Source: Gynurincola endophyticus (GTDB lineage Bacteria > Bacteroidota > Bacteroidia > Chitinophagales > Chitinophagaceae). Taken from it: a stretch of DNA of 64,000 nucleotides. Positions 8,153-17,626 of the stretch are shown here, one piece after another (the first letter of the stretch is position 1; each line of letters opens with the position of its first letter). The notes beneath the pieces are model-generated. The model had not been told where the DNA came from. It searched no databases and saw nothing but the letters and a program-made list of their open reading frames with translations. A program made the translations under genes and the position numbers. The stretch spans positions 1 through 64,000 of the forward strand of contig NZ_RCWL01000007.1 in assembly GCF_003991195.1 (NCBI RefSeq), written 5' to 3'.

Positions 8153-9115
8153 TTAAAATTTTCTGTCGGTGGTAAAACGCACCAATTCTTCCAGGCTTTC
8201 AATAACCGGGCGGTCTTCAAATTCGTTGAGAATAGCTAATGCTTCATCTCTGTAACGGTACATCACATTTTCAGCATAGGAAATGCCGCCGAAAGCCTTT
8301 ACCTGATCTATTACGTATTGAACCTTTGCCTGGTTTTTATTTTCATTTTTTAAAATGTAAATAATTTTTTTTCGTTGAGCAGGATCAATATTGTTAAGTG
8401 TATATATGAGGGGCAGGGTTAGTTTCTTTTCTTTAATATCATTCCCGGTTGGTTTTCCAACTGCTTCATTACCATAGTCAAATAGGTCATCTTTGATCTG
8501 AAATGCCATGCCGACCTTCTCTCCGAACTGTCTCATTTTTTCAGTTGTGGCAGGATTTTGGGAGGTGCTATAAGCACCGGCAGCACAGGCTGCTGCTAAA
8601 AGTGATGCCGTTTTGCCTTTTATAATGTTATAATATATATCTTCGTTTAAATTTAGAGAACGGGATTTCTCCATTTGAAGGAGTTCGCCTTCGCTCATTT
8701 GTCGAATAGCGTTAGATAGGATCTTCAGAATTTCGAAATCACTATGATCTAAAGAAAGTAGCATACCTTTTGCTAGAAGATAATCACCCACTAATACCGA
8801 CGCCTTAGATTTCCAGAGGGCATATGTTGAGAAAAATCCTCTTCTTTCTAGAGATTCATCAACAACGTCATCATGAACCAATGTAGCAGTATGTAACAAC
8901 TCTACAAGGGAAGCAGCTCTATAAGTAGCATCGTTTATAGAACCGTTTAGTTTGGCTGTCAGTAAAACAAACATAGGCCTTAACTGTTTACCTTTTCTAT
9001 TAACGATAAAACGCATAATGCGGTCGAGCATAGGCACTTGACTTTTGACAGCTTCTTTGAAGTAAGTGTCAAAAATGACCAGCTCATCGCGGAGTATTTG
9101 TTGTGATAATTTCAT
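8153..9115 (-). CDS. Long-chain trans-polyprenyl diphosphate synthase
   Basis: 320 residues. Both aspartate-rich motifs of the isoprenyl synthase fold are present: DDVVD at 82-86 and DDLFD at 209-213, plus GKQLRP near 42. No bulky aromatic pair stands directly in front of the first motif (HTATLVHDD), consistent with a long product such as the C30-C40 side chain of menaquinone. Substrates would be FPP or GGPP and IPP. Bacteroidota rely on menaquinone, so it is probably a heptaprenyl or octaprenyl synthase; exact chain length cannot be read from sequence. I start at the ATG at 9115, seven codons inside the open frame, where MKLSQQIL matches the family. Confidence 0.92.
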   Translation of the reverse strand: MKLSQQILRDELVIFDTYFKEAVKSQVPMLDRIMRFIVNRKGKQLRPMFVLLTAKLNGSINDATYRAASLVELLHTATLVHDDVVDESLERRGFFSTYALWKSKASVLVGDYLLAKGMLLSLDHSDFEILKILSNAIRQMSEGELLQMEKSRSLNLNEDIYYNIIKGKTASLLAAACAAGAYSTSQNPATTEKMRQFGEKVGMAFQIKDDLFDYGNEAVGKPTGNDIKEKKLTLPLIYTLNNIDPAQRKKIIYILKNENKNQAKVQYVIDQVKAFGGISYAENVMYRYRDEALAILNEFEDRPVIESLEELVRFTTDRKF

Positions 9116-9231
9116 TCTAAAAATTAGTTGTCGCAAATTAATACATTCGAATGGAATTGCACCTTTAAATTATTGGATTAATAATTGCATATAGTATGAT
9201 GAAATCCAGTGAACTGAGTAGTAGAAAAATA

Positions 9232-9262
9232 TTTGGTTTTTAGGATTCTATTAATATTTTTG
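9232..9262 (+). promoter_or_regulatory. Promoter of the OmpA-family gene
   Basis: TTTG at 9232-9235, then 19 bp, then TATTTTTG at 9255-9262: an exact fit to the Bacteroidota promoter consensus. It predicts a start near 9268 and a leader of about 40 nt. Confidence 0.75.
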
Positions 9263-9308
9263 CAAGTAATTCGGATATGTTTCTTAATCCTTCACATAAA
9301 CTTTAGTT

Positions 9309-10970
9309 ATGGCAAGCAAAAAGTACACAAGTCTATTTGCGTTATTATGCCTTGTTTTCTCGGGTGCTTACGCACAAATCGGAGGTACATACGATGTTCA
9401 AGACTCATCTTATGTTCCGTCTAATAGATTGCCGCAGCACGCTGAATTCATGGCAAACGATTATCCTTTTCCTGCGAAACCAAGAAACCAGTGGGAAATC
9501 GGTCTCAAAGGTGGATTATTTAATGTAAGAGGAGATGTTGCATCTCTACCATCCTGGGGCGCTGGTTTACACGTTCGTAAAGCAATAGGTTATATTTTCT
9601 CTATTCGAGGTGAATTGGGATATAATGTAGGGAAAGGTTTAAACTGGAGACCTTCATATGCAGGACCTCACGACCAATGGGGACCTTACACTGCTCCTCC
9701 AGGATCAGCTAGTTCGCAAGTATTTCACAACTACAAAACCACAGTTATTGATGGTAGTTTACAAGGGGTAATCACCTTAAATAACTTACGTTTTCACAAA
9801 GCGAAAACCGGGTTTAACCTTTACTTCTTCGGAGGTATCGGAGGTATGATTTATGACACTAAATTAGATATCCTGAACAGTTCTGGCGGTTTATATAACT
9901 TCAGTTCTGCACTGGCTATTCCTAACAACCGCGATAACCGCAAAGACATTAGGAAAGAGCTAAAGGATAATATCTTTGACGGTAATTACGAAACGGATGC
10001 ACCAAGAAACGGTGACGAAGCTGAATTGTTCGACAAGCCGTTCAAACCAACTGTCGTTTTCGGTGCCGGTATGCAGTTCAAATTATCTGACCGCGTATCA
10101 TTAGCAATCGAAAACAAAGTAACTGTTCCTAAGTCTGATTTAATCGACGGAGTACAGTTCCAGGAAACAGTAGTAGCTGGTCAGGCTGTTCGCGTTTTAA
10201 CGCCGGATAAAGATATCCTTAATAACCTGTCTTTAGGTTTGAACTTCAACATCGGAAACAAATCAAAATCTGTTGCTCCATTGTGGTGGTTAAATCCATT
10301 GGATTACGCTTACAACGAAATCAACAGACCTCGCCACATGAAATTACCTAAGCCAATCTTAGATGATTCTGATGGTGATGGTGTTCCTGATCAGTTCGAT
10401 TTAGAGCCAAATACACCAGCAGGTGCAGCAGTTAACACCCGTGGTGTTGCGCTGGATACCGACGGTGATGGTGTTCCTGATTACAGAGATAAAGAGAAAA
10501 TCACTCCAACTCAATGTCAACCAGTTGATGCTGATGGTGTTGGTACTTGTCCTCCTCCAGCTTGTTGCGACGAAATCAAACAAATGATGGAGAACTGGTC
10601 ACCTAAATCTAAATGTAATATCTCTGCTTTACCAAGCATTACTTTCAAAGGCAATACTGTAGCGTTAAGCAATGATTCTAAAGCTCTTTTAGCTTCTGTT
10701 GCTCAACAAATCAAAAATAGCCCTGATTGTAAAATCGCTGTAGTAGGTTATTGCGCATCTAACAAATCTCAACAACAATTAAGCTGGGATCGTGTAAATG
10801 CTGTAATCAACCACCTGGTAGAGAAAGAAGGTATCAGTGCTGACCGTTTCATCTTCAAATATGGTGAATTAGGTGGCGACTGTAATACCGTTGATCTGCG
10901 CGATGGTACAGGTGAAGAAGGACCGACAACCGTTCCGGCTCCTCACCCGAACTTACGCCGTAGAGGTTAA
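9309..10970 (+). CDS. OmpA-family outer membrane protein with thrombospondin type-3 repeats
   Basis: 553 residues. A signal peptide ends at about residue 22 (GAYA-Q). A predicted beta-barrel fills about 40-320 with many alternating aromatic strands. Two calcium-binding-type repeats DSDGDGVPD (about 355) and DTDGDGVPD (about 384) link to a C-terminal OmpA-like domain (about 440-540) that would grip peptidoglycan. A short Pro/Cys-rich segment (CPPPACCDE) sits before that domain. The LSWDRVNAV helix corresponds to the OmpA peptidoglycan-binding helix with its Arg kept. This build is typical of abundant Bacteroidota porin-like proteins; the strong promoter fits that. Confidence 0.9.
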   Translation: MASKKYTSLFALLCLVFSGAYAQIGGTYDVQDSSYVPSNRLPQHAEFMANDYPFPAKPRNQWEIGLKGGLFNVRGDVASLPSWGAGLHVRKAIGYIFSIRGELGYNVGKGLNWRPSYAGPHDQWGPYTAPPGSASSQVFHNYKTTVIDGSLQGVITLNNLRFHKAKTGFNLYFFGGIGGMIYDTKLDILNSSGGLYNFSSALAIPNNRDNRKDIRKELKDNIFDGNYETDAPRNGDEAELFDKPFKPTVVFGAGMQFKLSDRVSLAIENKVTVPKSDLIDGVQFQETVVAGQAVRVLTPDKDILNNLSLGLNFNIGNKSKSVAPLWWLNPLDYAYNEINRPRHMKLPKPILDDSDGDGVPDQFDLEPNTPAGAAVNTRGVALDTDGDGVPDYRDKEKITPTQCQPVDADGVGTCPPPACCDEIKQMMENWSPKSKCNISALPSITFKGNTVALSNDSKALLASVAQQIKNSPDCKIAVVGYCASNKSQQQLSWDRVNAVINHLVEKEGISADRFIFKYGELGGDCNTVDLRDGTGEEGPTTVPAPHPNLRRRG

Positions 10971-11000
10971 TAGATCTATAAATCTTTACATATTGTCGAA

Positions 11001-11026
11001 AAACCTCCACATTGTGGAGGTTTTTT
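11001..11026 (+). terminator. Terminator of the OmpA-family gene
   Basis: The stem AACCTCCAC/GTGGAGGTT with loop ATT is followed by T6. Confidence 0.9.
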
Positions 11027-11089
11027 GTTTTTGTTAACGAATCAATTCCTTATTTTTAAAGTTCTTATTTTTAATTGCGATTATTTTAG

Positions 11090-11097
11090 TAATTTTG
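11090..11097 (+). promoter_or_regulatory. -7 box of the bamD operon
   Basis: TAATTTTG fits TAnnTTTG and ends only 9 bp before the bamD ATG at 11107. If used, the mRNA would have almost no 5' leader. Confidence 0.5.
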
Positions 11098-11106
11098 TCC
11101 ACTTTT

Positions 11107-11922
11107 ATGCGTTTATCCATCTTTATTCTCTCACTGGTCGTACTCCTTAGTAGCTGTACTGAATTTACCAAAGTTCAGAAGAGTAATGATTATGAGTACA
11201 AACTGAGAATGGCTGATAAGTTCTATTTGAATGAGAAGTATAACTGGGCCTCCCAGCTTTATGCGGAGCTTTTTCCGCTCTATAAAGGGCAACCCCAGTT
11301 TGAAGACTTGTTTTATAAGTACGCTTATTCAGCTTATAACTTAAAAGACTGGATGAATGCTGAAAACCTCTTTAAACAGTTCGTTGACGTATTCCCTACC
11401 AGCTCAAGAGCCGAAGAAATGGAGTTTATGCGCGCTTATACATTTTATCGCCAATCTCCCAAACCGGACCTTGACCAGACCAATACGCAACGTACCATCG
11501 GATTGATGCAGACTTTTGCAAACATGCATCCAAAGTCTGAAAGAGCTAAAGAAGCATTGGCTATCATTGAAATATGTAGAAATAAACTGGAAGACAAAGC
11601 ATCAAATTCGGCTCAGCTTTATTACAATATGCGCCAGTATAAAGCTGCCGCTATCGCTTTCAACAGTGTGCTCGAAGATTTCCCTGATACGCAAAGAGGT
11701 GACTTGTATAAATTGAACATCATCAAATCTTACTATAATTACGCTGAACGCAGTATTGATACAAAGAAGATTGAACGTTACGAAAAAGTGATTATTGAAA
11801 TCAATGACTTTATCGACAGGTATGAAAACAGTCAGTATCGTAAGCAAGTAGATGATTTATTAAATATTACTCAAAACAATATCAAAGCTTTCAATAATGA
11901 GCAAATTAAGACGGCAGATTAG
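11107..11922 (+). CDS. bamD: Outer membrane assembly lipoprotein BamD
   Basis: 271 residues with a lipoprotein signal (VVLLSSC, lipobox LSSC). The mature part is a chain of TPR-like helix pairs: YNWASQLYAELFPLYKGQP, YSAYNLKDWMNAENLFKQFVDVFPTS, YYNMRQYKAAAIAFNSVLEDFPDT. This is the YfiO/BamD layout. BamD works with BamA at the inner face of the outer membrane to insert beta-barrel proteins. The upstream in-frame codon at 11095 is TTG and lies inside the -7 box, so the ATG at 11107 is the start. Its 3' end overlaps rpoZ by 26 bp. Confidence 0.93.
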   Translation: MRLSIFILSLVVLLSSCTEFTKVQKSNDYEYKLRMADKFYLNEKYNWASQLYAELFPLYKGQPQFEDLFYKYAYSAYNLKDWMNAENLFKQFVDVFPTSSRAEEMEFMRAYTFYRQSPKPDLDQTNTQRTIGLMQTFANMHPKSERAKEALAIIEICRNKLEDKASNSAQLYYNMRQYKAAAIAFNSVLEDFPDTQRGDLYKLNIIKSYYNYAERSIDTKKIERYEKVIIEINDFIDRYENSQYRKQVDDLLNITQNNIKAFNNEQIKTAD

Positions 11923-12238
11923 TGCCAACATCTCAAGTGTTGCTGAAACTAAAGATCTGAAAGTGATCAAAAGCAAAACCGGTAATCTTTATGAAAGTAT
12001 TGCCATCATTGCTAAAAGATCAAACCAAATCAATATCTCTTTGAAAGAAGAGTTGCATAACAAATTAGACGAATTTGCTACGCATACTGATAGCTTGGAA
12101 GAAATTCATGAGAATAAAGAACAAATTGAAATTTCAAGAGCTTATGAGCGTATGCCAAATCCTGCTCTTTTAGCAACTCAGGAGTTTCTGGAAGATAAAA
12201 TCTACCATCGTAAGAACGATAACGATCTTTTCAGCTAA
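11897..12238 (+). CDS. rpoZ: RNA polymerase omega/Rpb6-like subunit
   Basis: 113 residues. The segment KTGNLYESIAIIAKRSNQINISLKEELHNKLDEFA (about 29-63) is the Bacteroidota form of the omega subunit fold, with the conserved N-LYES and KR-NQI elements. The C-terminal PNPALLATQEFLEDKIYHRK is also typical of that group. It helps assemble and stabilise core RNA polymerase through the beta' subunit. The start overlaps the bamD stop region by 26 bp, so translation is probably coupled. A terminator follows 21 bp after the stop, separating it from coaBC, which is its usual neighbour in the phylum. Confidence 0.9.
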   Translation: MSKLRRQISANISSVAETKDLKVIKSKTGNLYESIAIIAKRSNQINISLKEELHNKLDEFATHTDSLEEIHENKEQIEISRAYERMPNPALLATQEFLEDKIYHRKNDNDLFS

Positions 12239-12259
12239 TAAAAGCTGTTAATGTATATC

Positions 12260-12288
12260 AAGGCTGTCTTTACCCGACAGCCTTTTTT
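12260..12288 (+). terminator. Terminator of bamD-rpoZ
   Basis: AAGGCTGTC/GACAGCCTT (12260-12268 and 12276-12284) with a 7-nt loop, followed by T6. Confidence 0.88.
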
Positions 12289-12335
12289 ATTGTTAGTCAT
12301 CTATCAATGTACACCTGTCGCTTTAACTCACTACC

Positions 12336-14030
12336 ATGAAATACATCTTCATTGCTTTAGCCGCCCTCTTTACCTGCATTGCTTCTTTTGCTCAACAACC
12401 CGTATCGCATGACAGTACTTATCTGATGCAGGATAGTGTACTGATTCCGACAAAAAGCGGTATTGATATTTCTGCTGTTATCGTACGTAAAAAAGTAAAC
12501 ATATCCCCATTACCTGTAGTACTGTTTTATACCACTTATTACCAGGGGGCAGGTGACGCTGTTTTTGCCAGGCGATCGGCAGATAAAGATTATGTAGGAG
12601 TAGTGGCTTATACACGCGGAGTGAGAACTGACCTGGCTCGTTACATGCCCTTTGAACATGAAGGAACTGACGTATACGATATCATCGACTGGATCAGTAA
12701 ACAGCCCTGGTGTGATGGAAAAGTAGCAATGTTTGGCGGTAGTTATACAGGATATGCTCAATGGGCAACGGTTAAAAATATTCATCCGGCTCTAAAAACA
12801 ATTGTTCCGCAGGTAGCAGTGATGCCCGGTTATGATTTTCCGATGGAAAACAATGTTCCTTTAAGCCATCTATTAGGTTGGAGTAACGATAATATTTACA
12901 AAAACAAACCTTTATCCCGAAGTTTACCGTTTGATTATTTCAATTCAGGTATTGCTTATAATAAAATGGATAGCCTGGCAGGGATACAAAATCCCATTTT
13001 CCAAAACTGGCTGGCACATCCGGCTTATGACCAGTATTGGAAGTCAATGGTTCCGACTCCTGCAGAATATTCAAAAATTAATATTCCTGTATTAACAACA
13101 ACCGGGTATTATGACGGCTCGCAGATAGGCGCCCTTGAATATTTCAGACAACATAACCGGTATAACAAAAACGCCAATCACTACCTCGTAATCGGCCCAT
13201 ATGATCATTGGGGCGCGCAACGCAGGCCGTCAAAAAACTTAATGGGCTATGACATTGACAGTGTTGCTGAAGTGAGTATGATGGACCTCGCTTATGATTG
13301 GCTGGATTATATTTTAAAAAACAAGCCCAAACCTGTGTTACTAAAAGATAAAGTAAACTTTCAGGTGATGGGAACTAACCGGTGGACACATGTGCCGGCA
13401 TTACAAAATGTAAGCAACGATACATTTACCTTTTATCTGGATGGGGAGGTGCTGGCAGTAAAAAAACCTTCTGCAAAAAAAGCGAATCATCAAACAGTAG
13501 ATTTTGTTGACCGCGAAAACCAGCACAACTATTTTACACCGGAAATTATTTTTGATACACTGGATGCCAGTAACGGATTAATTTTTACCTCAGCGCCATT
13601 TACAAATGAATTTTTAATCAATGGCTCTTTTGCAGGAAATCTGTTTACCACGATTAATAAAAAAGATATGGATATTTCATTAGCACTGTATGAGCTCAGG
13701 CCGGATGGAAAATATTTTTTTCTGACACGTTATGTGGGGCGTGCCAGTTATGCCAAAAATAATGCTATCAGACAACTTTTAAGCCCGGGTAAAAAAGAAA
13801 GTATCCCTTTTGCAAACACCAGGTTTGTGAGTAAGAAGGTGAGTGCAGGAAGCCGTTTGGTAATATTACTAAACATCAATAAACATCCGTTTGAAATAAT
13901 CAATTATGGATCCGGAAAACCTGTTGCTGAAGAAACGTTGCAGGATGCCGGTGAGCCATTGAAGATAAAATGGCATAACGATAGTTATATTAAGATTCCT
14001 GTATGGAAAATAAATGAAAAAGTACATTAG
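12336..14030 (+). CDS. Secreted CocE/NonD-type S15 hydrolase (X-Pro dipeptidyl-peptidase or acylase family)
   Basis: 564 residues with a signal peptide ending near residue 19 (ASFA-Q). The alpha/beta-hydrolase nucleophile motif FGGSYTGYAQW carries Ser136; the Asp of TTTGYYDGSQ and the His of GPYDHWG (His291) complete the expected triad. A C-terminal beta-sandwich of the PepX_C type follows (about 340-560). The family cleaves X-Pro dipeptides, cephalosporin side chains or cocaine-like esters; substrate cannot be told here. It sits between rpoZ and coaBC, which are adjacent in many Bacteroidota, so it looks like an insertion into that gene string. It is preceded by a terminator and has no clear promoter box. 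Confidence 0.88.
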   Translation: MKYIFIALAALFTCIASFAQQPVSHDSTYLMQDSVLIPTKSGIDISAVIVRKKVNISPLPVVLFYTTYYQGAGDAVFARRSADKDYVGVVAYTRGVRTDLARYMPFEHEGTDVYDIIDWISKQPWCDGKVAMFGGSYTGYAQWATVKNIHPALKTIVPQVAVMPGYDFPMENNVPLSHLLGWSNDNIYKNKPLSRSLPFDYFNSGIAYNKMDSLAGIQNPIFQNWLAHPAYDQYWKSMVPTPAEYSKINIPVLTTTGYYDGSQIGALEYFRQHNRYNKNANHYLVIGPYDHWGAQRRPSKNLMGYDIDSVAEVSMMDLAYDWLDYILKNKPKPVLLKDKVNFQVMGTNRWTHVPALQNVSNDTFTFYLDGEVLAVKKPSAKKANHQTVDFVDRENQHNYFTPEIIFDTLDASNGLIFTSAPFTNEFLINGSFAGNLFTTINKKDMDISLALYELRPDGKYFFLTRYVGRASYAKNNAIRQLLSPGKKESIPFANTRFVSKKVSAGSRLVILLNINKHPFEIINYGSGKPVAEETLQDAGEPLKIKWHNDSYIKIPVWKINEKVH

Positions 14031-14136
14031 CCCACCTTAACCGGATGGAAAAGTGCTGAATAACCGGATTTTACTCTTCTGAAAGGCAAATGAACACTTT
14101 TTTCATTTGTCCGTTAAACAAATTACCTTTATAACT

Positions 14137-15327
14137 ATGATCAAGGGTAAAAAAATTATTGTTGGTATCACTGGTGGGATTGCTGCCTACAAAGCAATAC
14201 TATTAACCCGCCTGTTGATAAAAGCGGGTGCTGAAGTACAGATTATCATGACTCCGGCAGCCAAAGATTTTGTTACTCCGTTAACACTTTCTACGCTTTC
14301 GAAAAGACCGGTGATTATTGATTTATTTAATGAACAGGCCTGGGAAAATCATGTTGCATTGGGTAGATGGGCCGATTTAATGCTCATTGCTCCGGCTAGC
14401 TGTAATACGATTGCTAAGATGGCTAACGGATTGTGCGATAATATGTTATTAGCTACTTATCTGAGTGCTACCTGTGCGGTGTGGATTGCTCCGGCTATGG
14501 ATGAAGATATGTGGCACCATAAAAGCACACAGTTAAACCTTGAAAAAATCAGCAGTTTCGGTAATCATATTATTCCGAGTGAGGAAGGTGAATTAGCCAG
14601 TGGTTTATTTGGGATGGGTCGAATGGCTGAACCTGAAACAATCTTACAGGCAATTGAGCACTTTTTTACCCCCAAAATATTATTGGGAAAAAAAGTATTA
14701 ATAACGGCAGGTCCCACATATGAACCGATTGACCCCGTTCGTTTTATAGGTAACCGCTCGAGTGGAAAGATGGGGATTGCACTTGCAAAAGCCGCAGCTG
14801 CTGCCGGCGCCGAAGTGACGCTGGTGTTAGGCCCTTCATCCATAGATATCAGCGCTTTACCAGTAAATGTGGTAAAAGTAGAAACCGCAGAAGAAATGTT
14901 TCAGGCGGCAATGAAGGAACAAAAAAACTTTGATATAGCTATTTTATCAGCTGCCGTGGCCGATTATACTCCGGAAACAGTAGCAGAAGAAAAAATAAAA
15001 AAGTCGGGTGATGCATTATCTCTTCACCTGAAAAAAACAAAAGACATATTAGGTGTTTTGGGAAAAGAAAAAAGCAATGGTCAGATCGTTGTAGGATTCG
15101 CACTGGAAACACATAATGCAGAAGCGTATGCGCAAGAAAAATTGCAACGCAAAAATGCAGATATGATTGTAATGAATTCATTGCAGGATCCGAATGCAGG
15201 ATTCGGATACAATACCAATACCGTTACCATCTTTACTCATCAGCAAAAACCGCAGGCATTTCCAAACCAGTCTAAGGATAATGTAGCGAAAGCTATTCTC
15301 GCTGAAATTCAAAAAATAACAGCATGA
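14137..15327 (+). CDS. coaBC: Bifunctional phosphopantothenoylcysteine decarboxylase / phosphopantothenate-cysteine ligase
   Basis: 396 residues. The N-terminal flavoprotein domain (1-175) has GITGGIAAYKA, PASCNTIAKMANGLCDN and APAMDEDMW; the C-terminal ligase domain starts with ITAGPTYEPIDPVRFIGNRSSGKMG (about 190-215). Together they turn 4'-phosphopantothenate and cysteine into 4'-phosphopantetheine for CoA synthesis. The ATG at 14137 gives the standard N-terminus; the frame is open 30 bp further upstream. Its last 4 bp overlap the start of the DUF4835 gene (ATGA), which implies coupling. Confidence 0.96.
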   Translation: MIKGKKIIVGITGGIAAYKAILLTRLLIKAGAEVQIIMTPAAKDFVTPLTLSTLSKRPVIIDLFNEQAWENHVALGRWADLMLIAPASCNTIAKMANGLCDNMLLATYLSATCAVWIAPAMDEDMWHHKSTQLNLEKISSFGNHIIPSEEGELASGLFGMGRMAEPETILQAIEHFFTPKILLGKKVLITAGPTYEPIDPVRFIGNRSSGKMGIALAKAAAAAGAEVTLVLGPSSIDISALPVNVVKVETAEEMFQAAMKEQKNFDIAILSAAVADYTPETVAEEKIKKSGDALSLHLKKTKDILGVLGKEKSNGQIVVGFALETHNAEAYAQEKLQRKNADMIVMNSLQDPNAGFGYNTNTVTIFTHQQKPQAFPNQSKDNVAKAILAEIQKITA

Positions 15328-16244
15328 TTAAAAAGTTTCTGACTACTATTTTTTTTGTTATAAGCACCATCTGCGCCTATACTCAGGAGTTAGAAGCACG
15401 CGTTATGATAAATGCTGATCGTGTAGGTTCAAAAGTTGATAAAAAGATATTCCAAACCTTGCAACAGGCATTGAATAGCTTTTTGAATAATCAAAAATGG
15501 ACAAGGGAAAATTTTCAGACCAATGAAAAAATTAACTGCCAGTTTTTATTGAATATCAGCGATCAGATAAGTGAAAATGTATACAAGGCAAGTTTGTCGG
15601 TGCAAGCTGCCCGTCCGATTTATAATACCAGTTATGAAAGTCCGCTGGTGAACTTTATTGACGAACAGGTCACTTTCAGATATATAGAATTTCAACCCCT
15701 GGCATTTAATGAAAATCGTATCAGTGGCAGTGAACCTTTGTCAGCCAATCTGACGGCAATACTCGCTTTTTATGTAAACTTAATTCTGGGAATGGATTAT
15801 GATTCGTTTTCTTTGAATACAGGAACTTTGTATTTTAACAAAATGCAGAATATCGTGAATAATGCTCCTGAAGGAAGTGATATAGTAGGGTGGAAAGCGT
15901 TTGACGGAATGAGAAACCGGTATTGGATGATGGATAATCTAACCAATCCTAAGTACAAAGATATAAGAGAAGCATTTTTTACTTACTACAGACTGGGGCT
16001 GGATAAGATGTATGACAAAGAACCGGAAGCACGGGCTTCTATTTTAGCTGCTTTGTTAAAGTTGGAGGCATTTCATGCTGAGTTTAATAATACAATGATC
16101 TTACCTTTATTTTTGCAGGGTAAACAACGGGAGCTGATTGGAATTTATAAAAAGGCAACTCCCGAACTAAAAAATAAAGCTCGCGACATTTTAATGAAAA
16201 TTGATGTCACAAATGCGAACACCTATAAACAAGAGTTGAAATAG
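15324..16244 (+). CDS. DUF4835 family secreted protein
   Basis: 306 residues with a signal peptide (ICAYTQ cut site near residue 20). The body begins LEARVMINADRVGSKVDKKIFQTLQQALNSFLNN-KW, which is the hallmark of DUF4835, found almost only in Bacteroidota and regularly next to coaBC. The mature protein is probably periplasmic or on the outer membrane. Function is not known. It overlaps coaBC by 4 bp and is followed 8 bp later by the DUF4296 gene. Confidence 0.88.
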   Translation: MIKKFLTTIFFVISTICAYTQELEARVMINADRVGSKVDKKIFQTLQQALNSFLNNQKWTRENFQTNEKINCQFLLNISDQISENVYKASLSVQAARPIYNTSYESPLVNFIDEQVTFRYIEFQPLAFNENRISGSEPLSANLTAILAFYVNLILGMDYDSFSLNTGTLYFNKMQNIVNNAPEGSDIVGWKAFDGMRNRYWMMDNLTNPKYKDIREAFFTYYRLGLDKMYDKEPEARASILAALLKLEAFHAEFNNTMILPLFLQGKQRELIGIYKKATPELKNKARDILMKIDVTNANTYKQELK

Positions 16245-16252
16245 CGCTTACT

Positions 16253-16834
16253 ATGAAGTATTGGATGATTATAATCGTTTTTTTGATGGGAACTGCCTGT
16301 AGCGATCTGAATAGTGTACCACAACAATACCTGCAACCGGCTAAAATGCAGGATGTTTTATGGGATATGATGCTGGCAGATAGATTTATCGAGCAATACG
16401 TGAAATATAATCAAACCCTGGATGTAGAAAAAGAACGTTTTACCCGCTATGCAGAAGTCTTTGCGGTACATAATATCGATTATGATCAATTTAAAGAATC
16501 GATGGATTATTATGTTTCGCGCCCCGATCAATTGAAAGCGATTTATGTTGACCTCAATAAAAAACGTGAGGCTGTTAAATTACAACGTGAACAGGAACAA
16601 CAAGAACTCGAAGAAGCACAATTGAAAGAACAGGACTCATTATTGAATCTGCAGAATGATACTTTAAAAACAGGTAAAGATTCTTCATTCATAGAACAGG
16701 CAGATAGTTTGTTGAATCATAATGATTCAGCTAAGCTCAAAAGTGCAGAACCAGACTCTGTTAAAAAAATAATCAATTCACTGAAAGACTCTATCACTAA
16801 GGTGCAGCCTGCATCACGCCCGCTTTCTCAATAA
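16253..16834 (+). CDS. DUF4296 family lipoprotein
   Basis: 193 residues. A lipoprotein signal ends in GTAC. The conserved part (about 25-115) has the family pattern: MQDVLWDMMLADRF, then FTRYAEVFAVHNIDYDQFKESMDYYVSRPDQLKAIY. The last 80 residues form a charged, coiled-coil-like tail rich in Glu, Gln, Lys and Ser/Asp. Function unknown; Bacteroidota-specific. It closes the coaBC-DUF4835-DUF4296 unit. Confidence 0.82.
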   Translation: MKYWMIIIVFLMGTACSDLNSVPQQYLQPAKMQDVLWDMMLADRFIEQYVKYNQTLDVEKERFTRYAEVFAVHNIDYDQFKESMDYYVSRPDQLKAIYVDLNKKREAVKLQREQEQQELEEAQLKEQDSLLNLQNDTLKTGKDSSFIEQADSLLNHNDSAKLKSAEPDSVKKIINSLKDSITKVQPASRPLSQ

Positions 16835-16924
16835 TGATTTAGGTTAATAATAACAATAAATTCAACAACACACTTTTATACGGCTACAAAACTTACTATA
16901 TTTAGCGTATAAATGATGCTTGCT

Positions 16925-17620
16925 ATGAATAAAATTGTTGCAGATGCTACTACCGCAATTCACGATATTCAGGATGGTGCTACCATCATGTTAGGTGGAT
17001 TCGGGTTATGTGGCATTCCTGAAAACTGTATCCGTGCACTGGCGGATAAAAATGTAAAAGAACTTACTTGTATTTCTAATAATGCAGGTGTTGATGAGTT
17101 CGGCTTAGGTATTTTGCTCAAAACTCGTCAGATCAAAAAAATGATGAGTTCATATGTTGGGGAAAATGCCGAGTTTGAACGGCAATTACTAAATGGTGAA
17201 CTTGAGGTAGATTTAATTCCTCAGGGAACACTTGCTACGCGGATTCAAATGGCCGGTATGGGAATACCTGCATTCTTCACTCCTGCAGGTTACGGCACAG
17301 AAATAGCCCAAGGTAAAGAAGTCAGAGTTTTTAATGGGAAACACTATTTGATGGAACATGCGTTACATGCTGATTTTGCTATCGTAAAAGCATGGAAAGG
17401 CGACCCGGCAGGAAATCTGTTGTTTAGGAAAACAACACGAAATTTTTCTACTTCTATGGCAAAAGCCGGTACAATTACCATTGCTGAAGTAGAAGAATTA
17501 GTACCATTGGGCGCTTTGGATCCTGATCAGATTCATGTGGCAGGAATTTATGTTCACAGAATATTTCAGGGAAATCAGTATGAAAAACGCATCGAAAAAA
17601 GAACTGTTCAAATCAAATAA
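16925..17620 (+). CDS. scoA: 3-oxoacid CoA-transferase subunit A
   Basis: 231 residues with the CoA-transferase family I alpha-subunit signature [20 protein letters not shown] (about 17-36) and the later [11 protein letters not shown]-like segment ([11 protein letters not shown]). With ScoB it moves CoA from succinyl-CoA to acetoacetate (ketone-body and leucine breakdown). ATG codons also exist at 16913 and 16916; I prefer 16925 because MNKIV is the family start. A TATATTTA sequence at 16897-16904 (one mismatch to TAnnTTTG) may be its promoter. scoB follows 6 bp later. Confidence 0.93.
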   Translation: MNKIVADATTAIHDIQDGATIMLGGFGLCGIPENCIRALADKNVKELTCISNNAGVDEFGLGILLKTRQIKKMMSSYVGENAEFERQLLNGELEVDLIPQGTLATRIQMAGMGIPAFFTPAGYGTEIAQGKEVRVFNGKHYLMEHALHADFAIVKAWKGDPAGNLLFRKTTRNFSTSMAKAGTITIAEVEELVPLGALDPDQIHVAGIYVHRIFQGNQYEKRIEKRTVQIK

Positions 17621-17626
17621 TTTATT

